DNA from: an uncultured Actinomyces sp.
Lineage (GTDB): Bacteria > Actinomycetota > Actinomycetes > Actinomycetales > Actinomycetaceae
NCBI GenBank assembly: GCA_938022345.1
Contig: CALIEP010000266.1
Location: forward strand, 1 to 12,770
DNA length: 12,770 bases
Direction of reading: 5' to 3'
Positions 7,689 through 12,770 of the stretch are shown one piece after another. Position 1 is the stretch's first letter. Every line of letters starts with the position of its first letter. Both the position numbers and the translations under genes were made by a program. The notes under the pieces are model-generated. The model did no database searches and had not been told where the DNA came from. It was given only the letters and a program-made list of their open reading frames with translations.

Positions 7689-9263
7689 TTAGCCTTGATG
7701 ATCTTCATACATTCCAGCAAGACTCCAAGAGCCTCGTTCCCACATCAGCAGAAGATCTGAGGAATTTTCACAACTCACTCTGAGGTAGTGCGTACAGGGG
7801 GCATGGACAATGGCCTCGGCCGACTCTTGCCACCACGAATGCGGCATACTCCATGGACCTTTCCAAGAAAGCACCCCATATCGGTGCTGTCGCCCCGAAA
7901 CTACTGCAACAATTTCTTTGGGATTATGCGTGAGCGTAGAACGATCACTAACTGCCACTTGTACATGCTCTTGTAAAGAAGACTGAGCGTAGAGAAAAAC
8001 CGGAAGAGGCGTGGGGTACACCTTCGAGGGAGCCTCTTCCACTGCGCCTTCAGGATAAAGGAGATCACCGGAGCTCATCACCCTTTGATCAATACAGGTA
8101 AATCCTGCTCTTTGCATGGGGGTATACCCAGGAACTAGGCGTGGAACACGAACGGCATCCTCACCTTTATAGGCACAAATTTTACGAAGGGCAGAATCAC
8201 GCTTGGGTGATTGATGCGTTTTCCACAGAGCGCTCACCCCTGCTGAAGGAATGCAATGCAAGGCTTGGACACTGACGCGATTCAACCCTTCCTCGGTGTT
8301 GGAAGCAGAAAGCCAAGCTACGAGCTGCCAGCGAATGCGGTCTGCAATTTCTTCTTCATCCCCATCGATTCCCCACCATTGCCTTTCGTGAGTTTCATAG
8401 CTTTGATCGTGCGCAGTGATCACGATGCTTGAGCAACGCAGCTGCTCTCTTTCAAGCTCTTCGCAGACTTGACGCGCTAAACGACGTGAACAAAAAGCAG
8501 CCTGTTCTTCACTCTCGATACTTTCCTCGCACTCCTCATCCACCTGTACTTCACGTACGGGAATTTCATGTTTCGGGATCCAAAGATCTTTCCCTCTAAA
8601 TAATTCGTAGAGCTGCTGACCAATATCCCCAAAACGTGCATACAGAGCACTTTCTCCCAAGCGCATCAAATCATGACCGTGCGTCACTCCCACTGAGCGG
8701 CATGTATCAATGACCTGACGAAGCTGTTCATGCTGTTTTTGGGGAAATAATGGAAAACATTGCGCAAGGTCAATGCGATCGAGAAACTCTTGAGTCCGCT
8801 CTTGGGGCACAATAATGCCACGCCTTGCCGCTGCGTAACTTGCAAGAGGCCCGGACGCGATCCCCACATTGCTTTCCGATCCACTCCATCGAGAAATCGA
8901 ATCAACAATATTTTCGGCAAGCCGTTCCTCACTTCCGCTCCACCGAGCTGCTCCAGCAGCAGGAGCCCACGCCAGCCCCGGACGCACACAGGCGATACCA
9001 GCAACCCATTGCTCACAAGCTTGAACAATTACTTCAAAAGAGTTCAATTCCCTACGCGGATCACTTTGCAGAATAAGGAGATCCGGACATAGATAACGTG
9101 CCATCGACACGCGCATCCCATGTCGCACACCGCATTTCCACGCAGAAGGAGTCACTGTCTTAAGAAATCCGCGTTCCTCAATTGCTCCATGAGCCCCCGG
9201 AGGAATATCGACGACCAAAGCATTAATTTCCCAATTCGGAATCCATACCATAAGACAGCGCAT
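7689..9263 (-). CDS. imuB: ImuB, catalytically inactive Y-family polymerase-like mutasome protein
   Basis: A 524-residue DinB/UmuC-like protein which, in the mycobacterial mutasome, links DnaE2 and ImuA' to the sliding clamp rather than synthesising DNA. The start was set at 9263 (MRCLMVWIPNWEINALV) because ImuB proteins begin with a vWcPdW-type strand, it follows the imuA' stop by 1 nt, and AAAGGCGGG is suitably spaced upstream. The same frame extends to 9320, but that would add 19 residues overlapping imuA'. The order is palm/fingers-like region (1-160), helix-hairpin-helix-like segment (about 188-228, SVGVTHGHDLMRLGESALYARFG), little-finger-like region (about 250-345) and a C-terminal ImuB tail (about 450-524, GPWSMPHSWW then YLRVSCEN). 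Catalytic acids are absent: Asn10 occurs in IPNW, and AARWSGSEE (105-113) replaces the SxDE motif. The usual clamp-binding QLxLW is reduced to VSALW (343-347). The helicase ATG follows after 8 nt. Confidence 0.93.
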   Translation of the reverse strand: MRCLMVWIPNWEINALVVDIPPGAHGAIEERGFLKTVTPSAWKCGVRHGMRVSMARYLCPDLLILQSDPRRELNSFEVIVQACEQWVAGIACVRPGLAWAPAAGAARWSGSEERLAENIVDSISRWSGSESNVGIASGPLASYAAARRGIIVPQERTQEFLDRIDLAQCFPLFPQKQHEQLRQVIDTCRSVGVTHGHDLMRLGESALYARFGDIGQQLYELFRGKDLWIPKHEIPVREVQVDEECEESIESEEQAAFCSRRLARQVCEELEREQLRCSSIVITAHDQSYETHERQWWGIDGDEEEIADRIRWQLVAWLSASNTEEGLNRVSVQALHCIPSAGVSALWKTHQSPKRDSALRKICAYKGEDAVRVPRLVPGYTPMQRAGFTCIDQRVMSSGDLLYPEGAVEEAPSKVYPTPLPVFLYAQSSLQEHVQVAVSDRSTLTHNPKEIVAVVSGRQHRYGVLSWKGPWSMPHSWWQESAEAIVHAPCTHYLRVSCENSSDLLLMWERGSWSLAGMYEDHQG

Positions 9264-9264
9264 A

Positions 9265-9735
9265 TCATCCCGCCTTTTGATAAACATCAAGCTCTTCTCC
9301 CCACGGGCGACTGAGCCCAACCCATGGGTACTTAGTCAACAAAATTGTTTCTTCTTTTCGTACCTGAGCCCCCAAACGTCGCATGTCGCGAAGCTCCAAT
9401 GCACAACGGCCCACATAGAGCAATCGACAATGCGGAAGAAGAAGCGAGATTACCTGCGCATCCGCACGGGAAGAAGGAACATAGAGGCAGCGCGACAGAT
9501 TCAATCCCTGTTTAAAGGCATATTCCCAACCGAAATCATCAGTTCCAACGAAAGCGCAGCAATCCTCTTGAATATCAAGAGAGAGAATGGCATGAACCAA
9601 TTGCGGGTAAGTCCCGCCGTATTCCCAGACCCCCACGCAGCGCGACGAAAGATCCGAAAAAACCCGGCTTTTCTCAAGCCCCAGGCGACTTTCGGTATCG
9701 CGCAGAACTTGACGAGCAAGGTCTAAACGCTTCAT
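9265..9735 (-). CDS. imuA': ImuA'-like RecA-fold mutasome accessory protein
   Basis: A 156-residue protein matching the actinobacterial ImuA' type, a RecA-related partner of ImuB and DnaE2 needed for damage-induced mutagenesis. It is recognised from its place directly before imuB and from segments such as CCAFVGTDDFGWEYAFKQGLNLSRCLYVPSS (about 59-89), then LLLPHCRLLYVG, ELRDMRRLGAQVRKEETILLT and PWVGLSRPW, which follow the core strands of RecA-like folds. No Walker A is present: where a P-loop would be expected the text reads VGVWEYGGTYPQL (about 34-46). It is shorter than the roughly 200 residues of mycobacterial ImuA'. An in-frame TGA lies 9 nt before the ATG, so there is no longer form, and no strong Shine-Dalgarno site precedes the ATG. 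The SOS box ends 13 nt upstream of the start. Its TGA and the imuB ATG are 1 nt apart. Confidence 0.82.
   Translation of the reverse strand: MKRLDLARQVLRDTESRLGLEKSRVFSDLSSRCVGVWEYGGTYPQLVHAILSLDIQEDCCAFVGTDDFGWEYAFKQGLNLSRCLYVPSSRADAQVISLLLPHCRLLYVGRCALELRDMRRLGAQVRKEETILLTKYPWVGLSRPWGEELDVYQKAG
9269..9277 (-). promoter_or_regulatory. Ribosome binding site deciding the imuB start
   Basis: Read on the minus strand this is AAAGGCGGG, inside the last codons of imuA' and about 9 nt (from AGG) before the ATG at 9263. It supports 9263 as the imuB start over the upstream in-frame start at 9320, and is consistent with translational coupling to imuA'. Confidence 0.6.
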
Positions 9736-9748
9736 AAAATCACATCAA

Positions 9749-9764
9749 TCGAACAAGTGTTCTA
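9749..9764. promoter_or_regulatory. LexA (SOS) box controlling the imuA'-imuB-helicase-dnaE2 operon
   Basis: TCGAACAAGTGTTCTA contains the GAAC-N4-GTTC core of Gram-positive LexA sites (9751-9762) and differs from the mycobacterial consensus TCGAAC-N4-GTTCGA at one position. It lies 13 nt upstream of the imuA' ATG and 69 nt upstream of the divergent PEBP-family gene, so it could affect both. On the minus strand TACACT just upstream is a possible -10 element, but no good -35 is visible. The 98-bp gap at 9736-9833 holds nothing else that I recognise. LexA binding is inferred from the motif and from the known SOS control of imu operons. Confidence 0.82.
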
Positions 9765-9833
9765 TCAGTGTATGCACCTCTCCATCATTTGCGTCCACTT
9801 TGGTTCCTTCTGAAGAAGTGAAAGAATACGAAC

Positions 9834-10373
9834 ATGCGCCTCTTTGATCGTCCTCTTGCTCCCAACCCATACGAAGGGCTTCCCCCCAGCGCAACATTTA
9901 CCGTGGTGTCGCAAGATCTCAGCAATGGCCTCCCCATGCCGAGGCTGCACACAGCAGAAGGCGGCAACATCTCGCCACACCTAGAGTGGAGTGGTTTCCC
10001 TGAGCAGACAGAAAGCTTCTTTGTTTCTTGCTTTGATCCAGATGCCCCCACGCCATCAGGCTTTTGGCACTGGATGGTGATCGACATCCCCGTCTCATGT
10101 ACATCTCTTGCGCGCGGGGCTGGCAGTTCCGATCTTGAACTTGATGGAAGCGCCTTCCACCTTCGAGGGGATCACGGCGATCATTCATACTTCGGCGCCG
10201 CGCCGCCAGCAGGTGATCGTCCCCACCGCTACATCTTTGCCGTTCACGCCCTAGATGTTCCAACCCTAGGCTGCGATGACGACACCTCATTGGCGATGTA
10301 TTCTTTCGAGGCCCTAGAACACACCATCGCCCGCGCAACTTTGACCGTAACGTACCAAACACCATCGAATTAA
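9834..10373 (+). CDS. PEBP-family (YbhB/YbcL, Raf kinase inhibitor-like) protein
   Basis: A 179-residue phosphatidylethanolamine-binding-protein fold. Bacterial members are cytoplasmic proteins with a small anion or ligand pocket and mostly unproven function. The signature is clear: GGNISPHLEWSG (43-54), DPDAPTPSGFWHW (68-80, pocket motif DPDAP plus the conserved WHW) and GAAPPAGDRPHRYIFAVHAL (121-140, with the GxxPPxGxxPHRY pattern). No signal peptide or membrane segment is present. The ATG at 9834 has only a weak purine-rich leader (GAAAGAA). Transcription is divergent from the mutasome operon across 98 bp that contain the SOS box. The TAA stop is followed after 1 nt by the trmL ATG, so the two are probably co-translated. 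Family membership is firm; the ligand and any damage-inducible role are unknown. Confidence 0.92.
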   Translation: MRLFDRPLAPNPYEGLPPSATFTVVSQDLSNGLPMPRLHTAEGGNISPHLEWSGFPEQTESFFVSCFDPDAPTPSGFWHWMVIDIPVSCTSLARGAGSSDLELDGSAFHLRGDHGDHSYFGAAPPAGDRPHRYIFAVHALDVPTLGCDDDTSLAMYSFEALEHTIARATLTVTYQTPSN

Positions 10374-10374
10374 C

Positions 10375-10836
10375 ATGCTTCACATCATTTTTCTTGAACC
10401 TGAAATCCCAGGAAATAGCGGCGCCGCAATTCGCCTAGCTGCGTGTACTGGAGCTTTTCTTCACCTGGTTGAACCGCTGGGGTTTGACATGTCTGACACC
10501 AAGCTCAAGCGCGCAGGATTGGACTACCACGATCTGGCACACGTTAAGGTCCACTCCAATTTTGAAGACGCGCTAGCCGAAGTCCCAGGGCGCATCTGGG
10601 CATTTACCGGACACGCTTCAGATCATTACAGCGAGGTCCACTATGCCGATGGAGATGGCCTACTATTCGGCCGCGAATCGGTCGGTCTTCCCGAATGGGC
10701 AATGACTCACCCACGCATCACTCAATGCGTACGCATTCAGATGCTCCCGGGAGTACGTTCGCTCAATCTCGCAAATTCCGCATCGATTGCGCTTTACGAG
10801 GCTTGGCGTCAGTTGGGTTTCCCAAACGGAATCTAA
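10375..10836 (+). CDS. trmL: tRNA (cytidine/uridine-34-2'-O)-methyltransferase, TrmL type
   Basis: A 153-residue SPOUT-class methyltransferase that uses S-adenosylmethionine. TrmL 2'-O-methylates the wobble base of leucine tRNAs in E. coli. Seen here: the N-terminal EPEIPGNSGAAIRLAACTG (8-26) and EPLGF followed by LKRAGLDYHDL (44-54), both very close to TrmL, then the knot motifs LLFGRESVGLP (96-106) and IQMLPGVRSLNLANSASIALYEAWRQ (121-146), which form the AdoMet-binding trefoil knot. The size equals that of minimal TrmL proteins, with no extra RNA-binding domain as found in TrmH or RlmB. The ATG is 1 nt after the PEBP gene stop, so initiation probably depends on translational coupling. Methyltransferase family is certain; exact tRNA targets are assumed by homology. 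Confidence 0.93.
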   Translation: MLHIIFLEPEIPGNSGAAIRLAACTGAFLHLVEPLGFDMSDTKLKRAGLDYHDLAHVKVHSNFEDALAEVPGRIWAFTGHASDHYSEVHYADGDGLLFGRESVGLPEWAMTHPRITQCVRIQMLPGVRSLNLANSASIALYEAWRQLGFPNGI

Positions 10837-10871
10837 GCGCAGGTCGCTTCTACCTCTTCCGAGGCCTCTGA

Positions 10872-11354
10872 TTATTTCGAGGGAAGAATTCCCTTACCGG
10901 GTCGCTCTACTTGCTCGGCGATTTCAACGATCCTGCGCGGATTAGAAACCCACATCCATATGGCCCCGATAGCGGCAACAACCAGCGGGAGATAAGCGAA
11001 GTCAGCGCCAAAGGCATTCCAGGCATTCGGCATCAGTCTGATTGACGATAAGGAAGCCCCAGCTACGCCACACGCAAGAGGTCCGATAAAGCACAGAGCG
11101 ATCATGCACCACCCAAGGATGCGCATACGCCTTCCATTGTGCGTCAGGCTGATTGCAGCAACTACATAAATCGCTCCGATAAGCACCGCAATGATGCGCA
11201 CCCACAACGGTACCTCTCGAAGATAGTAGGAATCAGCGAGAGCTCGAAGAGTCACAGTGACGCTAAAAATCCAGTACAGGGCAATAACCAGTCGTCCCGA
11301 TCCGCGTGCGGGTGGGCGATTATCCTGAGATTGCTCGTGAACCGCTTCGCTCAC
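10872..11354 (-). CDS. Small four-helix membrane protein, unknown function
   Basis: A 160-residue protein that I do not recognise. After a hydrophilic N-terminus (1-20) there are four hydrophobic segments, near 21-39, 51-70, 78-99 and 119-137, and a charged C-terminal tail (138-160). Positive residues cluster between helices 2 and 3 (NGRRMR) and after helix 4 (NPRR), so both ends are probably cytoplasmic. No enzyme motif is visible. The GTG start at 11354 is well supported by a minus-strand AAGGAGGAA Shine-Dalgarno site at 11358-11366. It converges with trmL (35-bp gap) and is divergent from lpd. Hydrophobicity pattern and RBS make it a real gene; function is open. Confidence 0.8.
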   Translation of the reverse strand: MSEAVHEQSQDNRPPARGSGRLVIALYWIFSVTVTLRALADSYYLREVPLWVRIIAVLIGAIYVVAAISLTHNGRRMRILGWCMIALCFIGPLACGVAGASLSSIRLMPNAWNAFGADFAYLPLVVAAIGAIWMWVSNPRRIVEIAEQVERPGKGILPSK

Positions 11355-11545
11355 CTTTCCTCCTTAATCCACTGTCATACTAGTTGCTCTGCACCACTCT
11401 CCACGACTTTTTTCGTGAAAACATGTGTGCTGTCTAACCGCCAAGTAGACGATTTTGTGACGGACAAAAGTAGTGACTAGTGGAAGAATAGGACCTAAGT
11501 CGGACATTGAAGGTCCGTTCTCTTCATTATCAAGGAGTGGAACAC
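11355..11545. other. Divergent intergenic region between membrane protein and lpd
   Basis: The 191 bp must hold promoters in both directions. On the lpd side TTGTGA (11455-11460) could be a -35, but no well-spaced -10 follows. An inverted repeat GGACCT/AGGTCC (11491-11496 and 11511-11516) and an alternative hairpin CGGAC/GTCCG (11501-11505 and 11513-11517) share bases in the leader just before the lpd Shine-Dalgarno site. A small hairpin CACGA/TCGTG with a T-rich loop sits at 11402-11417. None matches a regulator site or riboswitch that I know. Confidence 0.4.
11532..11537 (+). promoter_or_regulatory. Ribosome binding site of lpd
   Basis: AAGGAG sits 8 nt before the GTG at 11546 and fixes that codon as the start. 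The encoded N-terminus (MSESVYDLVILGAGSGGYAA) then begins, as usual for this family, just before the FAD-binding strand. Confidence 0.75.
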
Positions 11546-12770
11546 GTGAGCGAGTCTGTATACGACCTCGTCATTCTGGGTGCGGGTTCAGGTGGCTATG
11601 CCGCGGCTTTACGCGCCTCCCAGCTGGGATTAAAAGTAGCCCTTATCGAAGGTGACAAGGTTGGTGGAACCTGCCTCCACCGTGGCTGCATCCCAACCAA
11701 GGCTTACCTGCACGCAGCAGAGACTGCTGACACCGTCCGCGAATCCGATACTTTCGGCATCCAGGCAAGCTTCCAGGGAATCGATATGGCAAAGGTCGGT
11801 CAGTATCGCGATTCCATTATTAATAAGTTGTACCGAGGCGTTCAGGGCCTGCTTTCGTCTCGCGGCGTAGACATCATCCAGGGATGGGGCCGCTTGGCTG
11901 CACCTGACACCATCGAGGTAGGCGGACAGCGCATTGTTGGCCGCAACATCATTCTTGCAACGGGTTCTTATTCTCGCTCAATCCCCGGCCTGGATATTTC
12001 GGGCCGCATCATCACCTCTGATCAGGCCCTTCAAATGGAATGGGTACCACAGAAGGCCGTCGTATTGGGCGGCGGCGTCATTGGCCTTGAGTTTGCTTCC
12101 GTCTGGCGTTCCTTCGGCGCGGAAGTCACAATCATCGAGGCGCTTCCTCACCTTGCAAATAACGAAGACGAGGCCGTTTCTAAGCACCTCGAGCGTTCAT
12201 TCCGTAAGCGCGGCATCGCTTTCCACACCAATACCCGCTTCGCCGGTGCAACGCAGGACGACTCCGGTGTTCACGTCGCAACAGAAGATGGCAAGACCTT
12301 CGATGCCGATGTTCTCTTGGTTGCAGTCGGACGCGGTCCCGTCACCGAAGGCTTGGGCTACGAAGAAGCCGGTATCAAGATGGAGCGCGGCTTCGTTCTT
12401 ACCAATGAGCGACTGCACACCGGTGTGGGTAACATCTACGCAGTCGGAGACATCGTTCCCGGACTTCAACTCGCACACCGCGGCTTCCTGCAGGGCATCT
12501 TCGTGGCGGAAGAAATCGCCGGTCTCTCCCCCACGATGATGGACGAGTCAGGAATTCCACGCGTAACCTTCTGCGAACCCGAAATCGCCTCTGTTGGTCT
12601 GACTGAGAAGCAGGCACGCGAAAAGTACGGTGACAAGGTGCGCACGGTCGAATACAACCTTGCGGGCAACGGAAAGTCGAATATCCTTGGAGCAACGGGC
12701 TTTATTAAGCTCGTTTCCGTAGAAGATGGACCCATCGTCGGATTCCACGGAATTGGCACGCGCATTGGCG
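11546..12770 (+). CDS. lpdA: Dihydrolipoyl dehydrogenase (E3), 3' end outside the window
   Basis: FAD-dependent disulphide oxidoreductase that reoxidises dihydrolipoyl groups with NAD+ in the pyruvate and 2-oxoglutarate dehydrogenase complexes and in glycine cleavage. From the GTG, 408 codons are open to the window edge. Seen: GAGSGGYAAALRA (12-24, FAD Rossmann motif), GGTCLHRGCIPTK (40-52) with the redox pair C43/C48, ATGS (138-141), LGGGVIGLEF (174-183) of the NAD domain, and YAVGDI (298-303) of the second FAD contact. LAHRGFLQG (309-317) resembles actinobacterial E3 proteins. The dimerisation domain begins near 340, and the catalytic His-Glu pair should lie in the missing C-terminus (roughly 50 residues). 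Codons are strongly C-ending compared with the mutasome genes, as expected for a highly expressed gene. No E1, E2 or lipoate gene is in view, so which complexes it serves cannot be told. Confidence 0.96.
   Translation, partial: MSESVYDLVILGAGSGGYAAALRASQLGLKVALIEGDKVGGTCLHRGCIPTKAYLHAAETADTVRESDTFGIQASFQGIDMAKVGQYRDSIINKLYRGVQGLLSSRGVDIIQGWGRLAAPDTIEVGGQRIVGRNIILATGSYSRSIPGLDISGRIITSDQALQMEWVPQKAVVLGGGVIGLEFASVWRSFGAEVTIIEALPHLANNEDEAVSKHLERSFRKRGIAFHTNTRFAGATQDDSGVHVATEDGKTFDADVLLVAVGRGPVTEGLGYEEAGIKMERGFVLTNERLHTGVGNIYAVGDIVPGLQLAHRGFLQGIFVAEEIAGLSPTMMDESGIPRVTFCEPEIASVGLTEKQAREKYGDKVRTVEYNLAGNGKSNILGATGFIKLVSVEDGPIVGFHGIGTRIG

Noticed and set aside
9264..9320. Longer imuB start at 9320 (MGSVARGEKSLMF...)
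   Set aside because: It overlaps the end of imuA' by 56 nt and adds residues not seen before the conserved first strand of ImuB. The ATG at 9263 has a good Shine-Dalgarno site and 1-nt spacing to the imuA' stop.
9277..9726. 149-residue + strand frame opposite imuA'
   Set aside because: Shadow of imuA' with no ribosome binding site and no recognisable motif.
10837..10871. Terminator between trmL and the convergent membrane-protein gene
   Set aside because: Only a 4-bp stem (CCTC-TTCC-GAGG) and no T-run; not enough to call.
11934..12539. 201-residue open frame on the + strand, and several antisense frames at 11978-12765
   Set aside because: They overlap lpd in other frames, have low-complexity Ser/Arg-rich composition and match nothing. 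lpd is unmistakable.
1..12770. Mobile element, CRISPR or tRNA content
   Set aside because: No transposase, integrase, terminal repeats, spaced direct repeats or cloverleaf was seen. The helicase gene has no insertion scars at its borders.

Overview
The window carries seven identifiable chromosomal genes plus one unrecognised membrane-protein gene from what looks like an actinobacterium (actinomycete) of moderate GC. The evidence is the actinobacterial-type mutagenesis genes (an ImuA'-like protein without a P-loop, a catalytically dead Y-family protein ImuB, and DnaE2), LexA boxes of the Gram-positive/mycobacterial form (TCGAAC-N4-GTTCGA), a GTG-started dihydrolipoyl dehydrogenase of actinobacterial type, and purine-rich Shine-Dalgarno sites. 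A member of the Actinomycetaceae or a relative is a guess only. No tRNA, rRNA, IS element, CRISPR array or phage gene was seen.

Layout. Positions 3-1154 (+): C-terminal part of an AI-2E/PerM-family membrane protein whose start lies before the window. Positions 1164-9735 (-): a tightly packed four-gene operon read right to left, imuA' (9735-9265), imuB (9263-7689), a 1065-residue SWIM/SNF2 helicase (7680-4483) and dnaE2 (4496-1164). Junctions are +1 nt, +8 nt and a 14-nt overlap. A LexA-type box lies just before imuA', and a second, perfectly palindromic one lies inside the first codons of dnaE2. Positions 9834-10836 (+): a PEBP/YbhB-like protein followed after 1 nt by a TrmL-type tRNA 2'-O-methyltransferase. 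Positions 10872-11354 (-): a small four-helix membrane protein of unknown function. Positions 11546-12770 (+): dihydrolipoyl dehydrogenase, cut by the window end.

How it fits together. imuA'-imuB-dnaE2 is the known SOS-induced translesion mutasome: DnaE2 synthesises across damage, while ImuB (no catalytic acidic residues) and ImuA' act as accessory factors. The unusual part is a large Swi2/Snf2-type ATPase with an N-terminal SWIM zinc-binding motif, placed between imuB and dnaE2 and apparently translated with them. I infer that it works with the mutasome, for example by remodelling protein-DNA complexes at stalled forks or RNA polymerase at lesions. The second LexA box inside dnaE2 suggests separate control of the polymerase. 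The flanking genes look like ordinary housekeeping genes.
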